64,000 nucleotides of DNA from Heliobacterium mobile (GCF_009720735.1 NZ_WNKU01000012.1:1-64000); one strand, 5' to 3'; numbered from the stretch's first letter, positions 37,488 through 47,384 are shown. The notes: generated by a model not told the origin, from the sequence alone. Made by a program: numbers and translations.

Positions 37488-38548
37488 TCGATAAGCTAGA
37501 AATTATTGAACAAAAATATGAAGAACTGACCCAGCTGTTGAGTGACCCCGATATCATCAGCGATCAGACGACATGGCAGCGCCACGCCAAAGCCCAAGCG
37601 GGCATGACGGAGATCGTCGAGGCCTTTCGGGAATACAAGAACGTCCTCGCCGGCATCGATGATGCGAAGGCCATGCTCGAAGAATCGGACCCGGAGCTCC
37701 GAGAGATGGCTTCGATGGAACTGGACGAACTTACGGAACGACAAGAGGAGCTGGAACAGCGGCTCAAGATCTTGCTCCTGCCGAAAGATCCGAACGACGA
37801 CAAGAACGTCATCGTCGAAATCCGGGCCGGCACCGGCGGTGAAGAGGCCGGCCTCTTTGCGGGCGACCTCTATCGGATGTACAACCGTTACGCCGACCGG
37901 CAAGGATGGAAGACGGAGGTCCTTTCGGCGAACTACACCGACATCGGCGGGTTCAAAGAAGTGATCGTCCTGATCGAAGGGCAAGGGGCTTTTTCGAAAT
38001 TGAAGTTTGAGTCGGGCGTTCACCGGGTCCAACGGGTCCCGGCGACCGAGTCGAGCGGCCGGATTCACACCTCAGCCGCTACCGTGGCTGTCCTTCCGGA
38101 AGCGGAAGAGGTGGAGATCGACATCAATCCGAACGAATTGCGCATCGACGTCTTCTGTTCCTCCGGCGCTGGCGGTCAGCACGTCAACAAGACCGAATCG
38201 GCTGTCCGCATCACCCACTTGCCCACAGGCATCGTTGTCTCTTGCCAAGACGAAAAGTCGCAGTTGAAAAACCGGGAAAAAGCGATGCGGGTACTGCGGG
38301 CTCGTCTGTTGGAAAAAGCCGAAGAAGAACAGCACGGCGAAATGGCCAGCGTCCGCAAGTCCATGGTGGGCTCTGGAGACCGGTCCGAACGCATTCGCAC
38401 GTACAACTTCCCTCAAGGACGGGTCACAGACCACCGCATCGGCCTCACCTTACATCGTTTGGAAGCGATCCTCGACGGAGATATTCAAGAGATCATCGAC
38501 GGGTTGATCGCCACAGATCAGGCGGAAAAGATGAAAAACATGCAGTAG
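37484..38548 (+). CDS. prfA: peptide chain release factor 1
   Basis: This 354-residue factor recognises UAA and UAG codons. It has the GGQ motif in [24 protein letters not shown], which is methylated by PrmC, and the PAT/PxT-type anticodon loop region in [16 protein letters not shown]. The sequence [18 protein letters not shown] is family-typical. ATG 37484 overlaps the DUF1385 stop codon. prmC follows 200 bases later, as in many Firmicutes. Confidence 0.97.
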   Translation: MIDKLEIIEQKYEELTQLLSDPDIISDQTTWQRHAKAQAGMTEIVEAFREYKNVLAGIDDAKAMLEESDPELREMASMELDELTERQEELEQRLKILLLPKDPNDDKNVIVEIRAGTGGEEAGLFAGDLYRMYNRYADRQGWKTEVLSANYTDIGGFKEVIVLIEGQGAFSKLKFESGVHRVQRVPATESSGRIHTSAATVAVLPEAEEVEIDINPNELRIDVFCSSGAGGQHVNKTESAVRITHLPTGIVVSCQDEKSQLKNREKAMRVLRARLLEKAEEEQHGEMASVRKSMVGSGDRSERIRTYNFPQGRVTDHRIGLTLHRLEAILDGDIQEIIDGLIATDQAEKMKNMQ

Positions 38549-38749
38549 ATTCCGCAGGCTGCCTGGAGTCTTTAGTCTATTTATCATCACTCATCGGCGC
38601 AAAGTCTCTGCCAAGGGGATCTCAATAGTGCATAGGCATCACGCTATCATCATTCGGGAAGGCTGTGGTGTCTATGCGCTTTTCCGATTCTACCGGTTAT
38701 CTCTGGGTGTCGAAAGAGCAATGTTGGAAGAAACGTAAGGTGATTCACG

Positions 38750-39709
38750 ATGGGAATCTGGGAAAAGAAGCCGGCGACTGTTGGGGAAGCTCTGCAGGCG
38801 ACGGTTTTTTTGTTTAAACATATGGAACTCTCGTCACTGCGGCTGGAGGCGGAGGTACTCTTCGCGTACGGAATGGAGAAGAGCCGGGCCGGTTTGCTGG
38901 CATCCTTGCGAGATCCGCTCACTGTGGAAATGGCGGAAAAGCTTGAAAGGCTCGTGATGGAGCGGTCCAAGGGTTGCCCGTTGCAGTATATTACGGGACG
39001 TCAAGAATTCTGGGGGATGGAACTTCAGGTGAATCCGGCTGTGCTGATCCCTCGAGCCGATACGGAACTGCTTGTAGAAGCGGCCCTAACGTCTCTGAAA
39101 GAGAAAATGGCCGGGTTCCCGAAGAGGCAGGACAAAGGATGCGACGATTCACCACCAGCTCAAGGTAGCGTTGCCGGGAAAGAGATCTGGCTGGCCGACG
39201 TGGGAACCGGTTCGGGAGCGATTGCACTCGCCATGGCCAAAGAGTTGCGCTGCGTCAATGTGATCGCGACCGATCTTTCTCCGGAAGCGTTGGCGACAGC
39301 CCGGGGGAATGCGGAGCGAAACGGTCTGGGCCATCGAATTACCTTCTGGGAAGGCGATCTGCTCGAACCGGTGATCGCGGCGGGGCTACCGTTGCAGGCG
39401 GTGTTGTCCAACCCGCCGTACATCCCCACAGAAGATATCGGCGGGCTTCAGCGGGAAGTGGCCCAGTTTGAACCTCGCCTGGCCTTGGACGGCGGCGGTG
39501 ACGGTCTCCACCTGTACCGTCGCCTAATTCCCCAAGCCCGTAAGGTATTGGTGCCGGGAGGGCTGATCGCTTTGGAGATCGGCTTTGACCAAGGATCTTC
39601 CGTGGCTGAACTGATGGTTCAGCACGGCTTTGTTGAGGTCCGTGTCCTTCCGGATTTTCAAGGCCATGACCGTGTGGTCATGGGAAAGCTCGCCGAGAGA
39701 ATCCCCTAG
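38750..39709 (+). CDS. prmC: release factor glutamine methyltransferase
   Basis: This 319-residue SAM-dependent enzyme N5-methylates the GGQ glutamine of release factors. The NPPY active site is in VLSNPPYIPTEDI, and SAM binding is in LADVGTGSGAIALAMAKEL. The N-terminal helical domain (KKPATVGEALQATVFLFKHM) is complete. A spacer of about 25 residues (KRQDKGCDDSPPAQGSVAGKE) precedes the SAM motif and appears to be an insertion. ATG 38750 follows AAGGTGATTCACG. Confidence 0.95.
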   Translation: MGIWEKKPATVGEALQATVFLFKHMELSSLRLEAEVLFAYGMEKSRAGLLASLRDPLTVEMAEKLERLVMERSKGCPLQYITGRQEFWGMELQVNPAVLIPRADTELLVEAALTSLKEKMAGFPKRQDKGCDDSPPAQGSVAGKEIWLADVGTGSGAIALAMAKELRCVNVIATDLSPEALATARGNAERNGLGHRITFWEGDLLEPVIAAGLPLQAVLSNPPYIPTEDIGGLQREVAQFEPRLALDGGGDGLHLYRRLIPQARKVLVPGGLIALEIGFDQGSSVAELMVQHGFVEVRVLPDFQGHDRVVMGKLAERIP

Positions 39710-39796
39710 ATGGACTCCCGTAAGAATCTATGTTGCATGAAACAGAACCGGATGGATAAAGTTAATCTGGGTTACGGTCCCTGTTAGTGCTATTCC

Positions 39797-39824
39797 AACC
39801 ATATGCAATGCATTGCATATGGTT
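39797..39824. promoter_or_regulatory. 28-bp perfect palindrome upstream of ArsB/NhaD-type transporter gene
   Basis: AACCATATGCAATG (39797-39810) and CATTGCATATGGTT (39811-39824) form a perfect 28-base palindrome without a loop, 82 bases before the transporter start. Such symmetry suits an operator; the TTTCTCATGTGTTTTC tail is a poor terminator T-run. Confidence 0.55.
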
Positions 39825-39906
39825 TCTCATGTGTTTTCTTTAGTTACAATCATCTTGCCGTAGCTTGAGCTAGATAGGGTCGTTGGATTTCAAAGGGGGG
39901 ACTGAG

Positions 39907-41196
39907 GTGACTGCTCAAACACAAGTGATCGTAGCCGTCGCCATATTTTTGTTGACTTATGCCTTTATCATCTCCGAAAAGATCCACCGCATGGTCGTGG
40001 CTATGCTCGGTGCGGTGGTCTTCTTGCTCTTAGGCATTATGTCGCAAGAAGATGCTATCCATGCCATCGACTTCAATACACTGGGCCTATTGATCGGGAT
40101 GATGATCATCGTCGGCATCACCCGCCGGACCGGTGTCTTCGAGTTTATCGCGGTCAAAGCAGCCAAGGTGGCCAAAGGGGATCCGTTGCGCATACTCGTG
40201 TTGCTAAGTTTGATTACGGCCTTTGCGTCAGCCTTTTTAGACAATGTAACAACGGTGCTCCTCGTGGTACCGGTGACCTTTTCCATCGCCCAGGAGATGG
40301 ATGTCAACCCCATGCCCTTTTTAATCAGCGAAATCCTGGCCTCCAACATTGGCGGGACGGCCACGCTCATCGGCGATCCGCCGAACATCATGATCGGATC
40401 GGCCACAGGATTAAGTTTCAACGATTTTATTCTCAATTTGACGTTGCCGATTGTCATCATCCTGATCGTGACGGTGATGATTTTACGCCGTCTTTACCGG
40501 GACGACTTAGTGGCCGATGAGGAACGTAAGGCTCGTGTGATGGCCTTTGATGAGCGTGAGCAGATCAAAGATTGGGCGCTGCTGAAAAAATCACTTTTAG
40601 TGCTTGCATTGACGATCCTGGGCTTTATCCTTCACGGGCTGCTCAACCTAGAGTCGGCCACTATCGCCCTAGCTGGTGCCATCTTGCTCTTAGCCATCAC
40701 CCGGGAGGAACCGGAGGACATTTTGCTTCATGTGGAATGGCCGACCATTTTCTTCTTCGTCGGGCTCTTCGTGCTCGTCGGCGGCTTGGAGCATTTGGGG
40801 GTCATCCGCTGGATTGCCCAAGAGGGGTTGAAACTGACAGGCGGTCTTCTTGGGCCGACAGCCATGTTTGTGCTTTGGATTTCGGCCATCGCCTCGGCCT
40901 TTGTGGACAACATTCCCTTCGTGGCCACCATGATCCCCATGATCAAGGCGATGGGTGAGATGAGCGGGATGGATTTGAATCCGCTCTGGTGGAGTTTAGC
41001 CTTAGGCGCTTGTCTCGGCGGCAACGGTACTTTAATCGGAGCCTCGGCTAACGTCATCGTCGCCGGTCTCGCTGAGAAGAACGGATTTCCTATCTCTTTC
41101 ATGGGGTTTATGAAAGTCGCCTTCCCACTGATGCTGGTCAGCATCGTCATTTCCACGATCTATGTGGGCGTTCGCTATCTGGGATGGCTCTTCTAA
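39907..41196 (+). CDS. ArsB/NhaD-type ion transporter (SLC13-like permease)
   Basis: This 429-residue membrane protein has about eleven helices. Features include the family motifs SAFLDNVTTVLLVVPVT, EILASNIGGTATLIGDPPNIMIGS and LGACLGGNGTLIGASANVIVAG. Proteins of this kind move arsenite, Na+/H+ or anions, and the sequence does not tell which. The GTG start at 39907 follows AAAGGGGGG. It stands alone between prmC and tsaC, a place where Bacillus has spoIIR, so it may be an insertion. Confidence 0.88.
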   Translation: MTAQTQVIVAVAIFLLTYAFIISEKIHRMVVAMLGAVVFLLLGIMSQEDAIHAIDFNTLGLLIGMMIIVGITRRTGVFEFIAVKAAKVAKGDPLRILVLLSLITAFASAFLDNVTTVLLVVPVTFSIAQEMDVNPMPFLISEILASNIGGTATLIGDPPNIMIGSATGLSFNDFILNLTLPIVIILIVTVMILRRLYRDDLVADEERKARVMAFDEREQIKDWALLKKSLLVLALTILGFILHGLLNLESATIALAGAILLLAITREEPEDILLHVEWPTIFFFVGLFVLVGGLEHLGVIRWIAQEGLKLTGGLLGPTAMFVLWISAIASAFVDNIPFVATMIPMIKAMGEMSGMDLNPLWWSLALGACLGGNGTLIGASANVIVAGLAEKNGFPISFMGFMKVAFPLMLVSIVISTIYVGVRYLGWLF

Positions 41197-41342
41197 CGTA
41201 GAACCTGCCCCGGGATGAACTTACTGGCATCATGAGTAAAAATAAAAGGCTGCAGATAAATACGGACCGCACATGAGCAAATAACAACAAGGTTAGACAG
41301 GATATAAAAGCGGTTAAAGTGATGATATGGTGTGATGAAGCG

Positions 41343-42560
41343 ATGACAGAAACAAAAATCTGGCGGGTCGACCCGCACAACTTTCACCTGGGCGAAATAC
41401 AGGAAGCGGCTCTTCTACTGCGGGCAGGTAAGCTGGTCGCCTTTCCGACGGAGACGGTATACGGTTTAGGGGCAAACGCCCTGGACGTGCAAGCCGTTCA
41501 AGGCATCTTTCGGGCGAAAGGCCGGCCTTCCGATAACCCATTGATCGTACATATTACCGGACTGGATGAACTGGCGCCGCTCGTCTCTGATTTCCCGCCG
41601 ATGGCACAGAAAATGGCGGAACTGTTCTGGCCCGGTCCGCTGACGATAATCTTACCGGCGTCGAAGCAGGTTCCTGCGGAAGTGACAGCAGGACTGTCGA
41701 CAGTGGCTATTCGTATGCCTTCCCATCCGGTGGCCCGGGAACTGATCCGGAGCGCCAAGGTTCCCGTCGCTGCACCATCGGCGAACCGTTCGGGAAAACC
41801 GAGCCCCACCACAGCCGATCATGTGCGGCAGGATCTCTGGGGACGAGTCGATGGTCTCGTCGACGGGGGAGAGTGTACGGTAGGGTTGGAATCGACGGTC
41901 GTCGATGTGACTGGTGATCATCCTGTTATTCTGCGCCCTGGCGGAATCACTCGAGAGATGTTGTCAATGCATTTCGAAGGCGTTGAAGTGGACGGGGAAC
42001 CCGGTGTAACCAAAGCAATTGCGGAGCGGCCTTCAGAAGTAACGGCTGAACATTCCTTCCCGACTGAGGAGCATGTCCCTGTAGAGAATCGCCTCTCTGT
42101 AGAAAATCGTCTCCCTGCGGAGAAGCGTCTCGGAGAAGCGAACGGTGAGGCTGCCTCGCCAGCTAATCCGGCCCCTCGTTCACCGGGGATGAAATATACT
42201 CACTATGCTCCCAAGGCGCCTGTTTACTTGCTTACAGGGCCGTGGAAAGAGCAGGTAAAAGCGATAACGGTACTTCTGGAGAAAGAAACAGACCCACTCG
42301 GTCTACTGATCTCTGAAGAAACCTACGAGCACATTAAGGAACTCTTACCCCAAGAGTGCGGCTCAAAATACCTGATTCGTTTAGCCGGTTCCCGGGAAGA
42401 CTTACGGTCAGTGGCCTATCGCTTGTTTGGATCCTTGCGGTCCTTTGATGAGACGTCGGTAACGGCCATCATTGCGGAGAGTTATCCTCGAGAAGGCATC
42501 GGCATGGCGCTGATGAACCGGCTGACGAAAGCGGCTGGCGGGCGGATTTGGCGCGAATAG
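41343..42560 (+). CDS. tsaC: threonylcarbamoyl-AMP synthase TsaC/Sua5
   Basis: This enzyme of about 405 residues makes threonylcarbamoyl-AMP for t6A37 in tRNA. The N-terminal YrdC domain (GKLVAFPTETVYGLGANAL to RPGGITREML) is followed by a C-terminal Sua5 domain (SPGMKYTHYAPKAPVYL onward). The two are joined by a long linker of about 60 residues with repeated VENRLSVENRLPAEKRL. Start ATG 41343 is chosen over ATG 41319/41322; no clear Shine-Dalgarno decides. Position before mntP matches ywlC-ywlD in Bacillus. Confidence 0.93.
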   Translation: MTETKIWRVDPHNFHLGEIQEAALLLRAGKLVAFPTETVYGLGANALDVQAVQGIFRAKGRPSDNPLIVHITGLDELAPLVSDFPPMAQKMAELFWPGPLTIILPASKQVPAEVTAGLSTVAIRMPSHPVARELIRSAKVPVAAPSANRSGKPSPTTADHVRQDLWGRVDGLVDGGECTVGLESTVVDVTGDHPVILRPGGITREMLSMHFEGVEVDGEPGVTKAIAERPSEVTAEHSFPTEEHVPVENRLSVENRLPAEKRLGEANGEAASPANPAPRSPGMKYTHYAPKAPVYLLTGPWKEQVKAITVLLEKETDPLGLLISEETYEHIKELLPQECGSKYLIRLAGSREDLRSVAYRLFGSLRSFDETSVTAIIAESYPREGIGMALMNRLTKAAGGRIWRE

Positions 42561-42676
42561 TCCTTCTTGCTTGTCTAACGCCTGCATATACCTGTAGCGT
42601 AGTCGATGCAGCTCGACGCAGCGGCCCAAGGCGAACGAAGGCCATCGGACGATGTGGCTAAAGTGGGGGTTTGGGG

Positions 42677-43327
42677 ATGAGCTATTGGGCTCTGGGTATT
42701 TTGGCAGTTGGATTAGGTGCCGATGCTTTTTCCATGGCCATCGGCATCGGCCTGGAAGGGGTTCGGCGGAGGGACGCCTTTTTGCTGGGGCTGGTTGTAG
42801 CCCTCTTTCACGTCTTCATGCCTTGGATCGGGATTGTCCTGGGCACCACATTGGGGCATTTTATCGGCCAATTGGCCACCTATATCGGTGCAGCGGTGCT
42901 CTTTTTTCTCGGGGGCCGCATGCTCTTTCACGCCTGGAAGAAAGAGCCGGAAGACCCTCTCCACGGGCGGAACCTGCCGGGGCAAGGGATGAGACTGCCC
43001 GGATCAAACCGGACCTGGGGAAATCATCAAGGGGCTGCGGCGACTGCAGGAACCGCTATAGCCGGACGCCCCTTTACGCCGACCTTGTGGGGATTGATCG
43101 TCGTCGGTGCCGCTGTGAGCATGGACGCCTTAAGTGTGGGATTTTCTCTGGGCACCGTCGGCGCCCAACTGGTTCCGACGATCCTGACCTTCGGCGTCGT
43201 GGCGGGCATCATGACCGTCGCCGGCGCACTCATCGGTCGACAAGTGAGTCAACTCTTAGGCAGCACGGCCCAGATCGTCGGAGGGTTGATTTTATTAGGC
43301 ATTGGTATTAAGCTTTTGATAGGATAA
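42677..43327 (+). CDS. mntP: manganese efflux pump MntP family
   Basis: This 216-residue membrane protein has six helices in two repeats, with MSYWALGILAVGLGADAFSMAIGIG and LIVVGAAVSMDALSVGFSLGT each carrying an Asp in the helix, the MntP (YebN) signature. It exports Mn2+. ATG 42677 follows GTGGGGGTTTGGGG; a TTG at 42671 is possible. The leader (42561-42676) has no recognisable yybP-ykoY manganese riboswitch motif. Confidence 0.9.
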   Translation: MSYWALGILAVGLGADAFSMAIGIGLEGVRRRDAFLLGLVVALFHVFMPWIGIVLGTTLGHFIGQLATYIGAAVLFFLGGRMLFHAWKKEPEDPLHGRNLPGQGMRLPGSNRTWGNHQGAAATAGTAIAGRPFTPTLWGLIVVGAAVSMDALSVGFSLGTVGAQLVPTILTFGVVAGIMTVAGALIGRQVSQLLGSTAQIVGGLILLGIGIKLLIG

Positions 43328-43371
43328 TCCGGCTCGAACAGGGCTGGTGTGGAATTGCCGGAGGGATCGAC

Positions 43372-43854
43372 CTGTTTACGCTGCTCTTCGTATGTACAGG
43401 CAATACCTGTCGCAGTCCGATGGCACAGGTGCTGGCCCAAAAAGGGATCGCTCAGCGAGGATGGAAGGATCAAGTGAAGGTAGCTTCCGCCGGTACGATG
43501 GCTTGGCCGGGAGCGCCCGCGTCGGCCCATGCCCAAAAAGTGATGGCTGACCGGAACCTCGACTTGTCCCAACACGCTTCGCAACCGCTCGATGAAGACC
43601 TCCTGCGAGAGGCCGATCTCATTCTCACGATGACGGGAAGTCACCGGGACATGGTGCTGCAAGCGGTGCCGGGGAACGAAGGAAAAGTCTATGCTATCAG
43701 AGAGTATATTGGTAAAGAAGGAGACATCGCCGATCCCTTTGGCCAGAGTGAACGGGCTTATGCCCGTTGTGCTGCTGAAATCGAGGAAGTCATCGAAAAA
43801 GCAATGGATCGGATCGAGCAGTCCTTGAAGAGGGGAAGCCAAGACATCGTTTGA
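43372..43854 (+). CDS. low-molecular-weight protein phosphatase (YwlE-like arginine phosphatase), apparent CTG start
   Basis: This 160-residue phosphatase has the P-loop FVCTGNTCRSPMA (Cys8 nucleophile and Arg) at the N-terminus and the general-acid Asp in GDIADPFGQS. The Thr in CTGNTCRS is that of YwlE, which removes phosphate from arginine in heat-shock regulation (CtsR/McsB). No ATG, GTG or TTG is available in frame before the P-loop; CTG 43372 follows GGAGGG with 6 bases between and gives the family's normal N-terminus. The ATG at 43420 would remove the active site. A terminator overlaps the stop codon. Confidence 0.88.
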   Translation: MFTLLFVCTGNTCRSPMAQVLAQKGIAQRGWKDQVKVASAGTMAWPGAPASAHAQKVMADRNLDLSQHASQPLDEDLLREADLILTMTGSHRDMVLQAVPGNEGKVYAIREYIGKEGDIADPFGQSERAYARCAAEIEEVIEKAMDRIEQSLKRGSQDIV

Positions 43855-43879
43855 CGCCCTGTCAACCGATGTTTTTTTA
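43844..43879 (+). terminator. terminator overlapping phosphatase gene stop
   Basis: ACATCGTTTGAC (43844-43855) pairs with GTCAACCGATGT (43861-43872) with one mismatch, and TTTTTT follows. The stem contains the TGA stop codon. Confidence 0.88.
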
Positions 43880-44070
43880 TAGGGTTGCTCGCGGTGCAAA
43901 AGGGAAACGATACTTTCTGTCGAATAAACACACATTTAGGGTTAACATAGGGGTTATATTTGAATTAAACTAACCTTGGGATTACCCGTTCATAGAGCGA
44001 AAGGGTTACAGGCGGTAACTCGCTTCGGGTTACCCATTCGAACGGTAGTTAAGAATCTGGAGTGAAATGC

Positions 44071-44520
44071 ATGAAAATCGCGATCGGCAGTGACCACGGC
44101 GGCTTTCGCCTGAAAGAGGAGATCAAATCCTATTTTGCGAAAGAAGCCGGTAACCAACAGATCACCCTGGACGATCTGGGAACCCACTCAGAAGAATCGG
44201 TGGACTATCCGGACTTCGGCGCCAAAGTCGCCCGGGCCGTAGCTGCCGGAGAATACGATTTTGGCATCGTCATCTGTGGGACGGGCATCGGCATCTCCAT
44301 CGCCGCCAACAAAGTACCTGGTATCCGCTGTGCCTTATGTTCCGATACCTTCTCGGCGAAAATGGCCCGGGAGCATAATGACGCCAACGTGCTCGCCATG
44401 GGCGAACGGGTCATCGGACCGGGACTCGCTCGAGAAATCGTGGCCGCCTTCTTCTCCAGCGACTTTGCCGGAGGGCGCCATGCTCGCCGTGTCGAAAAAC
44501 TGCGTGCCTTGGAACAGTAG
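44071..44520 (+). CDS. rpiB: ribose-5-phosphate isomerase B
   Basis: This 149-residue enzyme interconverts ribose 5-phosphate and ribulose 5-phosphate. MKIAIGSDHGGFRLKEEI begins with the phosphate-binding DHGG, the catalytic Cys/Thr segment is ICGTGIGISIAANKVPGIRCAL, and NDANVLAMGERVIG is family-typical. GGAGTG at 44060 supports ATG 44071; the ATG at 44062 is too near. It is followed 13 bases later by the YwlG-like gene. Confidence 0.95.
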   Translation: MKIAIGSDHGGFRLKEEIKSYFAKEAGNQQITLDDLGTHSEESVDYPDFGAKVARAVAAGEYDFGIVICGTGIGISIAANKVPGIRCALCSDTFSAKMAREHNDANVLAMGERVIGPGLAREIVAAFFSSDFAGGRHARRVEKLRALEQ

Positions 44521-44533
44521 GGGGACGTCGAAG

Positions 44534-45073
44534 ATGAACGACATCGGGGCTCAAGTGACCACGGCCGCGACAGAACTGGTCCAGATGGCTGGTTTGGAGC
44601 CGGAACAGATTCTCGTCGTAGGCTGCAGCACCTCGGAAGTGCTTGGGGCCATGATCGGAACCGGCGGTTCTGAAGAGGTGGCCCAGGAGATTCTTAAAGC
44701 GCTGCTGTCGGTGACCCAAAGCCGCCGTATCTTCCTGGCCATTCAATGCTGTGAACATTTAAACCGTGCCCTGGTGGTCGAGCGGGAAATGTTGAAACTC
44801 TACCGTGAGTTGGAGCCGGTGAGCGTCAAACCGGTGGCCAAAGCCGGCGGCTCACTCGCGGCGCAGGCGATGAACGGTTTTGCCGAGCCGGCGGTGGTGG
44901 AAAGCATCCGAGCCCATGCGGGGTTGGACATCGGCGAGACCTTGATCGGCATGCACCTAAAGCCCGTCGCGGTGCCTGTCCGTCTCAGCCTTCGTCACAT
45001 CGGACATGCCCGCCTGAATGCCGCCCGTACCCGGCCGAAACTCATCGGCGGAGAAAGAGCCTGCTACATGTAA
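44534..45073 (+). CDS. YwlG-like UPF0340/TIGR01440 protein
   Basis: This 179-residue protein has the TIGR01440 (YwlG, UPF0340) features: VVGCSTSEVLGAMIGTGGS, FLAIQCCEHLNRALVVER, and the C-terminal GMHLKPVAVPVRLSLRHIGHARLNAARTRPKLIGGERA. Function unknown. It lies between rpiB and glyA as in Bacillus. The start ATG 44534 follows GGGGGAC. A longer upstream frame (from 44261) only reads through rpiB in another frame. Confidence 0.9.
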   Translation: MNDIGAQVTTAATELVQMAGLEPEQILVVGCSTSEVLGAMIGTGGSEEVAQEILKALLSVTQSRRIFLAIQCCEHLNRALVVEREMLKLYRELEPVSVKPVAKAGGSLAAQAMNGFAEPAVVESIRAHAGLDIGETLIGMHLKPVAVPVRLSLRHIGHARLNAARTRPKLIGGERACYM

Positions 45074-45155
45074 CACTCAATTGTATCCCCTGAGGATATA
45101 TTGAGGCATAAGAACATGTTCGCATATTCAAAATGAAAAACAGGGGGCCTTTTTT

Positions 45156-46397
45156 GTGAGCGACTGGAAGTACCTGAGTCACGTCGACCCTGACGTGGCC
45201 GCAGCCATGGACCGGGAGAAGAACCGGCAGAAAAACAACATCGAACTGATCGCATCCGAAAACTTCGTCAGTGAAGCTGTCCTGGAAGCAGCCGGCAGCG
45301 TCCTGACCAACAAATACGCCGAAGGCTATCCCGGCAAGCGCTACTACGGCGGCTGCGAATTCGTCGACGAAGTGGAAGCCATCGCTATCGCCCGGGCCAA
45401 AGAACTCTTCGGTGCCGAACATGCCAACGTACAGCCCCACTCGGGCGCCAATGCCAACCTGGGCGTCTACTTCGCCTGCTTAGAGCCGGGCGATACGGTC
45501 CTAGGCATGAACCTGGCCCACGGCGGTCACTTGACCCATGGATCGCCTGTAAACATCTCCGGTAAATACTACAACTTCGTCGCCTACGGTGTCGACAAAG
45601 AGACAGGCATGATCGATTATGACGAAGTGGCCCGGATCGCTCGGGAAGCCAAGCCGAAGCTGATCGTCGCCGGCGCCAGCGCCTATCCGCGTACCCTCGA
45701 CTTTGCTCGCTTCCGGGCGATCGCCGACGAAGTAGGAGCCCTCTTCATGGTCGACATGGCCCACATCGCCGGTCTCGTCGCCGCCGGTCTGCATCCGTCG
45801 CCGGTTCCTTATGCCGACTTTGTGACGACGACGACCCACAAAACCCTCCGGGGACCTCGCGGCGGCATGATTCTCTGCAAACAGGAATGGGCCGCTAAGA
45901 TCGACAAAGCCATCTTCCCAGGCATGCAGGGCGGACCGCTCATGCACATCATCGCGGCCAAAGCGGTGGCATTCAAAGAAGCCTTAGCGCCGGAATTTAA
46001 GACCTATCAGGCGCAAATCGTCAAAAACGCGAAAGCGCTCTCGGAAAGCCTGATGGAGCGGGGCTTCCAGCTCGTTTCGGGCGGTACCGATAACCATCTG
46101 ATGCTGCTCGACCTGCGCAACAAAGACCTGACCGGTAAGGTGGCCGAAAAACGCCTTGACGAGACGAACATCACCGTCAACAAAAACGCTATTCCCTTCG
46201 ACCCGCAAAGCCCCTTTGTCACCAGCGGTGTTCGCATCGGTACGCCGGCTGCCACATCTCGGGGCATGGACGAAGCGGCTATGGTCAAAATCGCCGAAGC
46301 GATCGACCTCTGCCTCAGCGACGGCAGCGAGGCCGCTTTGGATAAAGCCCGTGCCATCGTAAAAGAACTCTGTCAGCAATTCCCCTTATACGCCTAA
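45156..46397 (+). CDS. glyA: serine hydroxymethyltransferase
   Basis: This 413-residue PLP enzyme makes glycine and methylene-tetrahydrofolate from serine. The PLP Lys is in [19 protein letters not shown], and [20 protein letters not shown] is the family substrate-binding segment. Length and both ends are complete. Start GTG 45156 after GGGGGCC; preceded by an imperfect hairpin at 45074-45105 (CTCAAT/ATTGAG with ATCC/GGAT). It follows ywlG and precedes upp, the standard order. Confidence 0.97.
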   Translation: MSDWKYLSHVDPDVAAAMDREKNRQKNNIELIASENFVSEAVLEAAGSVLTNKYAEGYPGKRYYGGCEFVDEVEAIAIARAKELFGAEHANVQPHSGANANLGVYFACLEPGDTVLGMNLAHGGHLTHGSPVNISGKYYNFVAYGVDKETGMIDYDEVARIAREAKPKLIVAGASAYPRTLDFARFRAIADEVGALFMVDMAHIAGLVAAGLHPSPVPYADFVTTTTHKTLRGPRGGMILCKQEWAAKIDKAIFPGMQGGPLMHIIAAKAVAFKEALAPEFKTYQAQIVKNAKALSESLMERGFQLVSGGTDNHLMLLDLRNKDLTGKVAEKRLDETNITVNKNAIPFDPQSPFVTSGVRIGTPAATSRGMDEAAMVKIAEAIDLCLSDGSEAALDKARAIVKELCQQFPLYA

Positions 46398-46670
46398 ACG
46401 TAAGGGCGAAGAAGAACCGTAAAGTTTTTTGCGGTGATTGGCCCTTCAGGGTAGTCGGCCTTCTCGATATCCGGGATGGCTTTCGCCCCTCGAGGTTACC
46501 CTAAGATCGGCCCGAGAACACTCTGACATCGACATCGATCTGGCATCACGTTGACATCATCGTAATGACGCTACTCCCGATGATTCACGAACATATATGA
46601 ATTCAAGCTTCGGTTTATATGTAAAAGGCAACTTGCAAGACGGTTTTGAACAAACGGGGGTAATAATTAC

Positions 46671-47300
46671 ATGGCCAAAGTCTTTATCATGGATCACCCG
46701 CTGATCCAGCACAAACTCACCTTTATCCGTTCTAAGTCGACCGGTGCCAAAGAGTTTCGGGAACTGGTCGAAGAAGTCGCCATGCTGATGGCCTATGAAG
46801 TGACTCGGGACCTGCCGCTGGCCGAAGCGGAAGTCGAAACCCCTATCGCCGTGACCAAGACGAAAGTGCTCGCCGGCAAAAAGCTCGGCGTTGTCGCCAT
46901 CCTCCGGGCAGGGCTGGGCATGATCAACGGATTTGTCAAACTCATCCCGGCAGCCAAGGTGGGCCATGTGGGCCTCTACCGCGATCCGGAAACACTGGAA
47001 CCGGTTGAATACTACTGCAAACTGCCGCAAGATGTGGCCGAACGGGAAATGATCGTCATTGACCCGATGCTGGCTACAGGCGGTTCGGCTTCGGCGGCGT
47101 TGACATTGCTCAAGAAAAAAGGTGCCCGCAACCTCAAACTGGTCGTCCTCATCGCCGCTCCCGAAGGGGTGGCTCGCGTAGAGAAGGATCATCCCGATGT
47201 GAACATCTTTACGGCTGCCCTCGATCCCCGGTTGAATGAACACGCCTACATCGTTCCCGGACTCGGCGATGCGGGAGATCGGCTGTTCGGCACGAAATAA
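46671..47300 (+). CDS. upp: uracil phosphoribosyltransferase
   Basis: This 209-residue salvage enzyme makes UMP from uracil and PRPP. The PRPP-binding motif is [16 protein letters not shown], and [17 protein letters not shown] is the uracil-binding C-terminal. ATG 46671 follows GGGGGTAATAATTAC. The 273-base gap from glyA holds no gene that I can see. Confidence 0.97.
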   Translation: MAKVFIMDHPLIQHKLTFIRSKSTGAKEFRELVEEVAMLMAYEVTRDLPLAEAEVETPIAVTKTKVLAGKKLGVVAILRAGLGMINGFVKLIPAAKVGHVGLYRDPETLEPVEYYCKLPQDVAEREMIVIDPMLATGGSASAALTLLKKKGARNLKLVVLIAAPEGVARVEKDHPDVNIFTAALDPRLNEHAYIVPGLGDAGDRLFGTK

Positions 47301-47305
47301 AAAAA

Positions 47306-47335
47306 CACCCCCATCGTCCTAATCGGACAGGGGTG
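47306..47335 (-). terminator. hairpin with U-tract on minus strand, after upp
   Basis: CACCCC...GTCC (47306-47319) pairs with GGAC...GGGGTG (47325-47335). On the minus strand TTTTTTATTTC follows, making it a terminator for the small ORF at 47434-47529 and, on the plus strand, a stop for upp. Confidence 0.65.
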
Positions 47336-47342
47336 CCACTGT

Positions 47343-47384
47343 GCCACCGGTGATGTTTACCAGCGAGTAAACATCACCGGTGGC
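47343..47384 (+). terminator. long perfect hairpin after upp
   Basis: GCCACCGGTGATGTTTAC (47343-47360) and GTAAACATCACCGGTGGC (47367-47384) form an 18-bp perfect stem around CAGCGA. The tail ATATGTTCTTTTAC is moderately T-rich. It terminates upp and may stabilise the mRNA. Confidence 0.7.

Noticed and set aside
42561-42676. yybP-ykoY manganese riboswitch before mntP
   Set aside because: The leader was read for the conserved GGGGAGUA-type loops and they are not present; only a short CTGCAT/ATGCAG hairpin is seen.
45074-45105. Riboswitch or T-box before glyA
   Set aside because: Only one imperfect hairpin in an 82-base gap; too short for a glycine riboswitch or T-box.
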